Below are positions 15,462-23,280 of a DNA stretch of 43,816 nt, one piece after another; within the stretch, counting starts at the first letter, position 1; each line of letters begins with the position of its first letter. This DNA comes from an uncultured Oscillospiraceae bacterium (lineage in GTDB: Bacteria > Bacillota > Clostridia > Oscillospirales > Oscillospiraceae), in contig CABVDR010000014.1 in NCBI GenBank assembly GCA_902497145.1, positions 1 to 43,816 on the forward strand, in the 5' to 3' direction. Made by a program: the position numbers and the translations under genes. A model generated the notes under the pieces. That model was not told the origin of the DNA and ran no database searches. It saw nothing but the letters and a program-made list of their open reading frames with translations.

Positions 15462-17330
15462 TTATTTAGAAGAATGGATCCTTCTCCAAAGTGTTGTGCG
15501 GCTCAGCCCCAGTTTGTTAGAAAGATCGGTGTTGTTATATAGGAAGATCTCCTTTGCGGCTGCAATGGCTGCCTGAAGGTCTTCCTGGCTGCCGTGTTCC
15601 AGATCCCGCAGGACCGGATATCGCAGTAGCAGGGAATCAAACAGAGCTTCCTCGCCGATGGCATCAAAAAGCATACGGTACTTCATTCTGGGCGTACATT
15701 TATTGCTGTGGGACTGGTCGTGGAGATAGCGCTGACAGACGGCCGTCATCTCATACAGATTTCCAGGCCAATGGTAAAAGAGAAGCAGATTCTGCATCTG
15801 TTTGGACAGTTTTTCTGGGCGGTCGAATCCTGAGGTCTGTCGCATCAATGTGTGCTGAAACAACGTGATAATGTCATCTGGGTGCTGGTATATAGCGGGC
15901 AGATGCAGTTGGAAAGAAGAAAAAAGATTCTGCATCGTATAAGAAAGGGAGGCAAACTCCTCGGGTGTAGCCAGCAGGATGATGCGAATGTTGAGCGGTT
16001 GTGCTTTATTCTCACCAAAGCGAAAAAATTCATGACTGCTCAATACATCGCTGAGGCAGGAAAGCGTTTTAGGATGAGCTAAACTAATATCTTTTAAAAC
16101 CAGCGTGCCGTGGTTCAGAGTGTCCAGGATGCCAGGGGAAGCATGTAATTCGTCCCGCCATCCGAAAAAGAGGCGTCCGGCCTGCTCGCCGTCTATAGAC
16201 GCCAAATTGACCGTGAGAAACGGTTCGTTGCTGCGCGGCGAAGCATTGTGGATACACTGGGAAAGCCATTCGCGGCCGGACCCCGGTTCTCCCAGGATCG
16301 CGAGATTTACCGGGTGCATGGAGTATTGCTGTGCTTTTTCATTAAAAGCGTCCAGGGAGTGAAAGCAAGGCAGCCAGTCGGAGAATGTGGAAAGAGGAGG
16401 ACGGTAAGACTCTGTGCTGGTCTCCTCCTTCTTTTTTTTACGGCCACCAGCTTGAAAGGTAATGAGTACGCCAATCAATTGGTGATTTAATTCGATTCGT
16501 GTCTTGGTGCATTGGTACATGGCACCAAAAATTAGATGCGATGAACCCTCTTGATATTGGCCGGAACGAATGAAACTTTGTATTTTCATCGTAGGCAACA
16601 GAGCATCCACACTATGGCCGCGAACGCCGCTGGCGGTCAGCCCCGTGTATTGCTGGGCCGTTTGATTGAACAGGGTGATCTTTCCGGTTTCATCACAGAG
16701 AATGATACCAAGTGTAGAAGTGTTCACCAGTGCGCGAAGCATAGCTTGATGCCTCTGCTCATTATAGATCTCCTTCGACAGGGACTGAGCTTTTTTAAAT
16801 GCCTCGAGGATGCTTTTCTCACCGGGGTACACCAGCACGCTTTTGATGCCCAGGGACTTTGCAGTTTCCACGGCATGAGATGCCCCGATGATAACGTCAC
16901 ACTCAGACTGTGACAAAATTGCATGCAGATCCTCGGCATTTTTGTAGGTCAATAATTTGATGGGAGCTTGCAGCAACTTAGAGTACAGCGCTGTATCGGG
17001 ACGTTTGGCATGTTGATAGATAACGATTCCGGGGAGCTTCCCGTATTCCAGAGCAGTTCGCAACGCCACCAAATAATCGATATCTCGAATTGGCAGCTCA
17101 ACCAAATAGCCTTCACAAGTACGTTTGAACTCAGCAGCATTGGCAGAACCGGCTACGAATATTTGACACCCCCATTTTTTTGCATCTTCTACTCTCGTAG
17201 AAACTGTCTCAGGAGTACAGTTCAACAGCAAAATATCAGTATCCGGCCAAGAGAACTTGGACAGCGTATCCTGCCCCATATCGGTAATCTGGCCATATCC
17301 TAAAAAACAAATTTTATATCGCTGCGACAT
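15462..17330 (-). CDS. PrpR-like regulator with degenerate AAA+ domain
   Basis: 622 residues. The N-terminal half resembles the PrpR_N sensor domain (about 1-190). A PAS-like domain follows (LVNTSTLGIILCDETGKITL, about 205-300), then an AAA+ region and a Fis-type helix-turn-helix (TDLSNKLGLSRTTLWRRI, about 600-620). The AAA+ part is degraded: the P-loop is GEPGSGREW (347-355) with Arg for Lys and Glu for Ser/Thr, the Walker B region reads LVLKDI, and no GAFTGA loop is present. It should therefore not remodel sigma-54 polymerase. Divergent from the CoA-transferase operon, it is the likely ligand-sensing regulator of that pathway. Confidence 0.85.
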   Translation of the reverse strand: MSQRYKICFLGYGQITDMGQDTLSKFSWPDTDILLLNCTPETVSTRVEDAKKWGCQIFVAGSANAAEFKRTCEGYLVELPIRDIDYLVALRTALEYGKLPGIVIYQHAKRPDTALYSKLLQAPIKLLTYKNAEDLHAILSQSECDVIIGASHAVETAKSLGIKSVLVYPGEKSILEAFKKAQSLSKEIYNEQRHQAMLRALVNTSTLGIILCDETGKITLFNQTAQQYTGLTASGVRGHSVDALLPTMKIQSFIRSGQYQEGSSHLIFGAMYQCTKTRIELNHQLIGVLITFQAGGRKKKKEETSTESYRPPLSTFSDWLPCFHSLDAFNEKAQQYSMHPVNLAILGEPGSGREWLSQCIHNASPRSNEPFLTVNLASIDGEQAGRLFFGWRDELHASPGILDTLNHGTLVLKDISLAHPKTLSCLSDVLSSHEFFRFGENKAQPLNIRIILLATPEEFASLSYTMQNLFSSFQLHLPAIYQHPDDIITLFQHTLMRQTSGFDRPEKLSKQMQNLLLFYHWPGNLYEMTAVCQRYLHDQSHSNKCTPRMKYRMLFDAIGEEALFDSLLLRYPVLRDLEHGSQEDLQAAIAAAKEIFLYNNTDLSNKLGLSRTTLWRRIHSSK

Positions 17331-17390
17331 AGTATACCTCCCTATTTAAACATAAATCTACGATGTATTGTAATGGAACTATCACAATAA

Positions 17391-17427
17391 TGTTTCACTG
17401 TTTGTTATTATATAGCAATATGAAACA
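17391..17427. promoter_or_regulatory. Shared operator TGTTTCA-TGAAACA, copy 1
   Basis: Inverted arms TGTTTCA (17391-17397) and TGAAACA (17421-17427), spaced 30 bp. The centre lies 76 bp from the start of the -10 of the CoA-transferase promoter. A minus-strand TATAAT for the regulator (17412 to 17407) falls between the arms, so binding could both activate the operon and repress the regulator. Confidence 0.6.
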
Positions 17428-17461
17428 AAATAATAGAGTCTTGAATAAAATATGGCGTAAA

Positions 17462-17490
17462 TTGATGGATAAAATACACCGTGCTAAGAT
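17462..17490 (+). promoter_or_regulatory. Promoter of the CoA-transferase operon
   Basis: TTGATG, 17-bp spacer, TAAGAT; start near 17497. The -35 is embedded in GTAAATTG (17457-17464), also found at the transporter promoter. AGGAGG follows before the ATG at 17536. Confidence 0.6.
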
Positions 17491-17535
17491 AAGGAAAAAC
17501 TAAGGAACAGAAAAAACTTAGGAGGATGATTATTT

Positions 17536-18723
17536 ATGAGTGGTATTTTGGAAGGCGTTAAAGTTTTGGATTTGACACGTGTACTGGCCGGCCCCTACTG
17601 TGGCATGATGCTGGCGGACATGGGAGCCGATGTGATCAAGATCGAGCTGCCTGGCCGGGGAGATGATTCCCGGGGCAATGCGCCCATCGTCAACGGCGAG
17701 AGTGCCTATTTCATGAACCTGAACCGAAACAAGTACGGCATGACCCTGAATTTGAAGAGTGAGGAAGGCAAAAAGATCTTCCTGGAGCTGGTCAAGCAGA
17801 GCGACATCGTGCTGGAGAACTACCGCCCCGGGGTCATGGACAAGCTGGGCCTGGGCTATGAGGAGCTGCGCAAGGTCAACCCCGCCATCGTTTACGGCTG
17901 CGTGTCCGGTTTTGGCCACTACGGCCCCTACTCCAAGCGGGCGGGCTACGACATCATCGGCCAGGCCATGAGCGGTCTGATGAGCACCACCGGCTGGCCC
18001 GATACGCCCCCCACCCGTACCGGCACCGCCATCTCCGACGTGGTGGGCGGCCTGAGCTGCTGCATCGGCGTGCTGGCTGCCTACTGCAACCGCCTGAAGA
18101 CCGGCGTGGGCGACAAGGTGGACATCTCCCTGGTGGACGGCATGGTCTCCTCCCTGGAGATCATCAACATGATCTACCTGTGCACCGGCCGCATCCCCAC
18201 CCCCATCGGCAACCGCTACGAGGCCATCTATCCCTACGATTCCTTCCAGGCTGCCGACGGCTATGTCATCATTGCCTGCGGCAACGATAAGCTCTACAAC
18301 CTGCTCAAGGGGGTACTTCAGATCCCCGAGCTGGAGGATGAGAAGTTTGACAAGAATATCAAGCGGGTAGAGAACCATGCGGCCCTGAAGCCTATCATCG
18401 AGAGCTGGACCCGTGAGCGGAAGATCGACGACATTGTGGAGCTGCTCCTGGCCGCAGGTATCCCCGCCGGCCCCATCAACACCATTGACCGCGTGGTGGC
18501 CGATCCCCACATTGCCGGGGCCCGGGAGATGTTTGTGGAGTGCGATCACCCTGTGGCTGGCAAGGTGAAGATCACCAACAGCCACCTGAAGTTTACCAAC
18601 AACAAGACCTCTATCCGCATGCGCTCTCCGCTGCTGGGCGAACACAACGAGAAGATCCTGAAGGAGCGCCTGGGAATGAGCGAGGAAGAGATTTCCAAGC
18701 TCAAGGAAGAGAATGTGTTTTAA
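17536..18723 (+). CDS. Class III (CaiB/BaiF) acyl-CoA transferase
   Basis: 395 residues. Family III CoA-transferases move CoA between carboxylic acids through a covalent intermediate on an Asp, here Asp139 (GYDIIGQAMSG). N-terminal VKVLDLTRVLAGPYCGMMLA, ENYRPGVMDKLGLGYEEL and C-terminal NTIDRVVADPH blocks are typical. It should activate an organic acid to its CoA ester for the lyase encoded 17 nt downstream. The start at 17536 follows AGGAGG. First gene of the operon to 21880. Confidence 0.92.
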   Translation: MSGILEGVKVLDLTRVLAGPYCGMMLADMGADVIKIELPGRGDDSRGNAPIVNGESAYFMNLNRNKYGMTLNLKSEEGKKIFLELVKQSDIVLENYRPGVMDKLGLGYEELRKVNPAIVYGCVSGFGHYGPYSKRAGYDIIGQAMSGLMSTTGWPDTPPTRTGTAISDVVGGLSCCIGVLAAYCNRLKTGVGDKVDISLVDGMVSSLEIINMIYLCTGRIPTPIGNRYEAIYPYDSFQAADGYVIIACGNDKLYNLLKGVLQIPELEDEKFDKNIKRVENHAALKPIIESWTRERKIDDIVELLLAAGIPAGPINTIDRVVADPHIAGAREMFVECDHPVAGKVKITNSHLKFTNNKTSIRMRSPLLGEHNEKILKERLGMSEEEISKLKEENVF

Positions 18724-18740
18724 CAACGGGAGGTGAGCGT

Positions 18741-19643
18741 ATGAACAAGCATATTACCGTGGCTGAAATCGGTCCCCGGGACGGATTTCAGAGCATCAGC
18801 TGCATGATGATCCCTACCGAGACCAAGCTGGAGATCATCGAGGCCATTCTGGCTTCCGGGGTAAAGAAGCTCCAGTGCACTAGCTTTGTCAGCCCCAAGG
18901 CCATCCCTCAGATGCAGGACGCGGCGCAGATTGCCCAGACCCTGCTGGAGAAGCACCCGGAGGTAGACCTGTTCGCCCTGGTGCCCAACTTCCGGGGCGC
19001 CCAGTCCGCCGTGGAAGCGGGGCTGAAGACGGTATCCCCCGTCATCTCGCTCAGCGTCAGCCACAACCAAAACAACGTGCGCCGTACCCACGAGCAGTCC
19101 TTTGACGAGCTTAAACGCATTATGGACACCTTCCCGGAGCTGAACATCGATCTGGACGTGGCCACCGCCTTCGGCTGCCCCTTTGAGGGGCGGATGACGG
19201 TTCCCGCGCTGGTGGACTTTGTAGGCAAATTGTATGATTTGGGGATCCGCAGCTTCAACATCTGTGATACCATTGGAGTGGCCTACCCCACTCAGATCCG
19301 GGAGACCTTCCAGGCCCTGATGGCCGCCTACCCCGACGTCCATTTTTCGGTACATATCCACGACACCCGCAACATGGGCATTCTCAACAGCCTGGAGGCG
19401 GTGCGCTGCGGGGTAGACACGGTGCAGACCACCCTGGGCGGCCTGGGCGGCTGTCCCTTTGCCCCCGGCGCAACCGGCAACACCGCCACGGAGGACTTCG
19501 TCTACCTGCTGGACCGGGAGGGCTATGAGACCGGCATCGACCAGAAGAAGCTGCTGGCCGCCGCTAAGCTGGAGGTGGAGAAGATCCCCGGCAATTACAG
19601 CGGCCACCACATCCACATCAACGTGGAGCAGAAGGGATTCTGA
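18741..19643 (+). CDS. HMG-CoA-lyase-like carbon-carbon lyase
   Basis: 300 residues, DRE-TIM metallolyase fold. The family residues are present: Arg13-Asp14 (GPRDGFQS), the metal pair His205 and His207 (VHIHDT), and Cys238 in the signature GLGGCPFAPGATGN-ATE. HMG-CoA lyase cleaves 3-hydroxy-3-methylglutaryl-CoA to acetyl-CoA and acetoacetate; relatives act on other branched 3-hydroxyacyl-CoAs. The signature favours HMG-CoA or a close analogue. Translation starts at 18741 after GGGAGGTGAG. Confidence 0.88.
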   Translation: MNKHITVAEIGPRDGFQSISCMMIPTETKLEIIEAILASGVKKLQCTSFVSPKAIPQMQDAAQIAQTLLEKHPEVDLFALVPNFRGAQSAVEAGLKTVSPVISLSVSHNQNNVRRTHEQSFDELKRIMDTFPELNIDLDVATAFGCPFEGRMTVPALVDFVGKLYDLGIRSFNICDTIGVAYPTQIRETFQALMAAYPDVHFSVHIHDTRNMGILNSLEAVRCGVDTVQTTLGGLGGCPFAPGATGNTATEDFVYLLDREGYETGIDQKKLLAAAKLEVEKIPGNYSGHHIHINVEQKGF

Positions 19644-19673
19644 TACCACCCCTGAGAATGGAGGCGAACGACC

Positions 19674-20063
19674 TTGGAACTATCACATCTAGATCACTTT
19701 GTGATTACAACAGAGCATCCTGAGGCGTGCATCCGTTTCTATGTGGATATTCTCAATATGGAACTGGATGATTCTAACGGACGGTATGCCCTTAAGTTTG
19801 GCAACCAGAAAATTAACATTCATCGCAAAAAGGCAGAATTTACACCAGCTGCAAAAAATGTCACCTACGGCAGTCAGGACTTTTGCTTGATTGCAAAAGG
19901 CAATATTGAAGAAATTTACCAAGAGCTACTGGAAAAGCAATATCCTATTGAGCTGGGAATTGTAAATCGTACAGGTTCTGTCGGCCCTATCAGAAGCATT
20001 TATCTCCGTGATCCGGACGGAAATCTGGTGGAGATTAGCACATATGAAGACGGTTCTCAATAG
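19674..20063 (+). CDS. VOC-family (glyoxalase-fold) protein, TTG start
   Basis: 129 residues with two beta-alpha-beta-beta-beta modules typical of vicinal-oxygen-chelate proteins: HLDHFVITTEHPEACIRFYV at the start and YLRDPDGNLVEISTYED at the end. His near the N-terminus and Glu in LVEIS are candidate metal ligands. The start is TTG at 19674, preceded by GGAGG at normal spacing; no ATG fits the domain. The family includes glyoxalases, epimerases and dioxygenases, so the exact reaction is open. Lower GC than its neighbours suggests a separate origin. Confidence 0.8.
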   Translation: MELSHLDHFVITTEHPEACIRFYVDILNMELDDSNGRYALKFGNQKINIHRKKAEFTPAAKNVTYGSQDFCLIAKGNIEEIYQELLEKQYPIELGIVNRTGSVGPIRSIYLRDPDGNLVEISTYEDGSQ

Positions 20064-20123
20064 TAGCATAATACAAAAGTGCGCTGATCTGTCGGATCAA
20101 TGCATCTCTATGGGGGATAAATA

Positions 20124-20951
20124 ATGGATACTCAAGAATTGCGAAACATGTGTCGCGTTGTACGAAGTGACATCTTAAATATGATTCATTTGGCCGGTTC
20201 CGGCCATCCCGGCGGCTCTCTCTCGGCCGTGGAGCTGCTGGTGGGGCTCTACTTCAGCGGGGAGATGGCAGTGGATGCCAGCAATCCTGATTGGGAGGAG
20301 CGGGACCGCTTCATTCTCTCCAAGGGACATGTGGCTCCAGTGCTGTACAGTGTACTGGCCCGCAAGGGCTTCTTCCCGGTTGAGGAGCTGTGGACCCTGC
20401 GCAAGCTGGACAGCATCCTTCAGGGCCATCCTCACATGGGCCACACCCCCGGGCTGGACTGTTCCAGCGGCTCTCTGGGCCAGGGGCTGTCCATTGCCAA
20501 CGGCCTGGCCCTGGCCTTCCGGATGCAGAAAAAATCCAACCGGGTGTACTGCCTGCTGGGAGACGGGGAGCTCCAGGAGGGCCAGGTGTGGGAGGCGGTC
20601 ATGACCGCCTCCCAGCACAAGCTGGACAACCTGTGCGCCATGGTGGACTACAACCGGGTGCAGCTGGACGGAACGTTGGCCGAGATCAAGGATCTGGGCG
20701 ACCTGGCCGCCAAGTGGCGGGACTTCGGCTGGAATGTGATCGAGCTGGACGGCCACGACATCCAGGCGGTGGTGGAGGCCTACCGGCAGGCCAAGGCCTG
20801 CAAGGGGAAGCCCACGGTGCTCATGGCCAACACCATCAAGGGCAAGGGGGTCTCCTTTATGGAGAACGACTGCAACTGGCACGGAAACGCCCCCAACGCG
20901 GAGCAGCTCCGGCAGGCACTTTCGGAATTGGGATTGGAGGGAGCGCAATGA
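20124..20951 (+). CDS. Transketolase N-terminal subunit
   Basis: 275 residues. It carries the thiamine diphosphate pyrophosphate-binding half: SGHPGGSLSAVELLVGLYF, and the GDG-to-N motif (LLGDGELQEGQVWEA to VDYNRVQLDG) for Mg-ThDP. Split transketolases are common in catabolic operons, where they move two-carbon units among sugars or related ketols. Its TGA overlaps the ATG of the partner gene (ATGA at 20948), so the two are made together. Confidence 0.93.
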   Translation: MDTQELRNMCRVVRSDILNMIHLAGSGHPGGSLSAVELLVGLYFSGEMAVDASNPDWEERDRFILSKGHVAPVLYSVLARKGFFPVEELWTLRKLDSILQGHPHMGHTPGLDCSSGSLGQGLSIANGLALAFRMQKKSNRVYCLLGDGELQEGQVWEAVMTASQHKLDNLCAMVDYNRVQLDGTLAEIKDLGDLAAKWRDFGWNVIELDGHDIQAVVEAYRQAKACKGKPTVLMANTIKGKGVSFMENDCNWHGNAPNAEQLRQALSELGLEGAQ

Positions 20952-21880
20952 ACAAGATTCCCATGCGTGACGGATACGGCAAGGCCCTCTTAAAGCTTCT
21001 CGGCGATAGGAAGCCGGTCATGGTTCTGGATGCCGACGTAGCCAAATCCACCCGCACAGTCTGGGTGCGGGATCAGTACCCAGAGCACTTTCTGGACATG
21101 GGCATTGCCGAGCAGGACATGGTAGGCACCGCCTCCGGTCTGGCTCTGGGCGGCATGATTCCCTTTGCCTCCACCTACGGCGTGTTTTTAGCCGGACGGG
21201 CCTGGGATCAGATCCGCACTACTGTCTGCTACAACAACCTCAATGTCAAGCTGGCCGGAGCCCACGCAGGCATCTCGGTAGGGCCTGACGGCGCCACCCA
21301 CCAAGCCCTGGAGGATGTGGCACTCATGCGGGTACTGCCTAATATGACGGTGGTGGTGCCCTGTGACGCAGTGGAGACAGAGAAGGCCACCCTGGCTCTG
21401 TCAGAGCGGGTGGGCCCCTGCTACATCCGATTCGGCCGGGAGGCGGTTCCTGTCATCACTAATGAGGACAGTCCCTTTGAGATCGGCAAAGCCAACGTGC
21501 TCCGGGAGGGAAGCGACGCGGTGCTCTTTGCCAACGGTGCCATGGTCTATGAGGGTCTGGAGGCTGCCAAGCAGCTGGCGGAGGAGGGGATCGACCTGAT
21601 GGTGGTCAACCTCCATACCGTTAAGCCGCTGGATCAGGAAACTGTCGTGGCCGCGGCCCGGAAGACTGGTCGGGTCATCACCGCGGAGGAGCACCAGGTG
21701 GCGGGCGGCATGGGCAGCGCGGTGGCGGAATGCCTGGTGCAGTATTGCCCGGTACCCGTGCGAATGGTCGGCGTACAGGATTCCTTTGGCGAGTCGGGTG
21801 ACCCCGAGCAGCTAATGGACAAGTATCATCTGAACCAGACCTCCATTTGTAACGCGGTTAGAGAGTTAATATCAAAATAA
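20948..21880 (+). CDS. Transketolase C-terminal subunit
   Basis: 310 residues. It holds the pyrimidine-binding domain with the catalytic Glu (DMGIAEQDMVGTASGLAL) and the C-terminal transketolase domain (VMVVNLHTVKPLD, EEHQVAGGMGSAVAE). It pairs with the upstream subunit to complete the ThDP site. Start at 20948 by the four-base overlap. Last complete gene of the operon. Confidence 0.93.
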   Translation: MNKIPMRDGYGKALLKLLGDRKPVMVLDADVAKSTRTVWVRDQYPEHFLDMGIAEQDMVGTASGLALGGMIPFASTYGVFLAGRAWDQIRTTVCYNNLNVKLAGAHAGISVGPDGATHQALEDVALMRVLPNMTVVVPCDAVETEKATLALSERVGPCYIRFGREAVPVITNEDSPFEIGKANVLREGSDAVLFANGAMVYEGLEAAKQLAEEGIDLMVVNLHTVKPLDQETVVAAARKTGRVITAEEHQVAGGMGSAVAECLVQYCPVPVRMVGVQDSFGESGDPEQLMDKYHLNQTSICNAVRELISK

Positions 21881-21904
21881 AGCAGTTTTGCATGGCTATG
21901 CAGA

Positions 21905-22066
21905 AAGTACCCCAACCTAAACAGCACCAATCTCATCAACATCTCCCGCCGCCAGCTGATCGACAAGCAAGACATGGCCGACGAATTGAAATTCAGCAAG
22001 CGGACTGATGCCGGTTTTGCCATGGCCACAGTGAGCTGTATCACCGTCCTTGAAGTGCACATATAA
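21905..22066 (+). pseudogene. C-terminal gene remnant
   Basis: An open stretch without a start codon reads YPNLNSTNLINISRRQLIDK, then DMADELKFSKRTDAGFAMA, ending at TAA 22064-22066. It looks like the tail of a protein, but I do not recognise the family. It abuts a strong terminator. Confidence 0.35.
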
Positions 22067-22102
22067 GTGCCGCCTATGATCGCATAGGCGGCACTTTTTT
22101 TG
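22066..22102 (+). terminator. Rho-independent terminator
   Basis: AGTGCCGCCTATG pairs perfectly with CATAGGCGGCACT (loop ATCG), followed by a run of T. It ends the transketolase operon transcript. Confidence 0.85.
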
Positions 22103-22304
22103 CGGTTCGATCAGTTTCTTTGTCGTAGCCTTGGAGCCCAGCGCCGAGGTAATTCTGGATTTAGTACAATCCTGATAGTCACTAAACGGCTATTGCCTTA
22201 ACCCTCGCTATCGAGAGCTGTATGGTCAGCCAGACCAAGTATAAGGCACTCCCAGGGGTGGCCATTATGAGGGGCACAGGAGGCTGGTATCGTGCCGATC
22301 TATA

Positions 22305-22343
22305 CCCCCAATCTGATACAGATATGTCAGATTGGGGGTTTTT
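22305..22343 (+). terminator. Rho-independent terminator
   Basis: CCCCCAATCTGA (22305-22316) pairs with TCAGATTGGGGG (22327-22338), then TTTTT. What it terminates is unclear: 22103-22304 holds no ORF I can support. A small RNA there is possible but unproven. Confidence 0.8.
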
Positions 22344-22419
22344 CGGACATTTCCTTTTTTGTTTCCGTCTCCCACGGTTAACAGCATAGGTTAATCACCC
22401 TCACAAATCCAAAACCAAA

Positions 22420-22662
22420 CCGGTTTCATCTCCCACTCCGGCGCACCTCTTTGGCAATCTCCTTCATCGCGGCGCCTCAGACATTGCAAGTGTCCTCCTC
22501 TTTGGAGCCGCGGTGCCCCACCACTTCCGTAGGCGTCCCCTCCGGCATAATCCAGCATATGCCCCTCTGCCGCTTGCCAGCATGGACTTTGACCGCCACC
22601 TGCTCCGCTGTTGCATCCTTGCTGCCATAGACAACTGCGGACGGCCTGCATCCAAACAGCAC
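22420..22662 (-). pseudogene. Gene remnant of unknown family
   Basis: On the minus strand, GCRPSAVVYGSKDATAEQVA is followed by MPEGTPTEVVGHRGSKEEDT, a stop, then in the same frame GAAMKEIAKEVRRSG. The continuation past the stop suggests a decayed gene end. No family recognised. Confidence 0.35.
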
Positions 22663-22835
22663 TTGTCATCGGGGGAACTTTGAATCCACTGACAATCTGC
22701 GTTGTATTTTATACGACAAGCTCCATCAAGGGCTCAAGTAGGAAAAATCAGGCTCTATTTTGGAAAAATATAAGGAAAGCTTGGCAATAACAGAGAAAGA
22801 TCTTTCTTATGCACAAAATGGGACATCGATTCTTG

Positions 22836-22848
22836 TGTGAAATTCACA
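22836..22848. promoter_or_regulatory. Palindrome TGTGAA-A-TTCACA
   Basis: A perfect 13-bp dyad of CRP/FNR-like character about 445 bp before the transporter gene, in the A+T-rich non-coding stretch 22700-23280. The binding protein is unknown. Confidence 0.35.
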
Positions 22849-22921
22849 TAAAAATCCCCCTTAATTCTTATGGTAAAAAAGGCATATGTCGCGCCATTTT
22901 TTAAGAAATATTGCGGGGTAT

Positions 22922-22957
22922 TGTTTCACATTTTATTTTTACCGTGCTTATGAAACA
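22922..22957. promoter_or_regulatory. Shared operator TGTTTCA-TGAAACA, copy 2
   Basis: TGTTTCA (22922-22928) and TGAAACA (22951-22957), spaced 29 bp. The centre is 76.5 bp from the -10 start of the downstream promoter, the same geometry as copy 1 at 17391. Probably bound by the PrpR-like regulator. Confidence 0.6.
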
Positions 22958-22991
22958 ATATTTGCGAAAAGCTCATGAACTTTAGTGTAAA

Positions 22992-23021
22992 TTGCGTCAA
23001 AAAATATGCAAATGTTATAAT
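22992..23021 (+). promoter_or_regulatory. Promoter of the transporter-esterase operon
   Basis: TTGCGT, 18-bp spacer, TATAAT, with the same GTAAATTG block (22987-22994) over the -35 as the CoA-transferase promoter. The leader to the ATG at 23281 would be about 250 nt. A weaker second promoter (TTGACA at 23190, TAGGAT at 23214) lies closer. Confidence 0.55.
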
Positions 23022-23280
23022 TAAGTAGCAAAATAAAAGAGAATATTATAAAACATGCACTGCTTTCTGGCCGAACAACGAAAAGGCAGGAGCGCAAGAG
23101 AAAGGAGAGTATTGATGTGTTGAATAGAATTGGAAAGAGAGGGGGACAGGTCTTCAGGAAAATACGCCTGTGTTTGCCGGTAGATATCCTTGACAACCTG
23201 CAATTAAAATTCGTAGGATAAAAAGAAAACAGGATGCTGGCGTACAATAATATATAATCAAACTGAAAGGATGCTTACAT

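Noticed and set aside
17450..17475. Possible sigma-54 (-24/-12) promoter before the CoA-transferase gene
   Set aside because: TGGC is present but the GG and GC pairs are not at the required spacing, and the neighbouring regulator lacks GAFTGA.
17530..18726. Long antisense ORFs over the CoA-transferase, MATE (32743-33795), dnaJ (41809-43227) and SLH-flavodoxin (3087-4280) genes
   Set aside because: Shadows caused by GC-rich codon use; low-complexity sequence without domains, opposite to clear genes.
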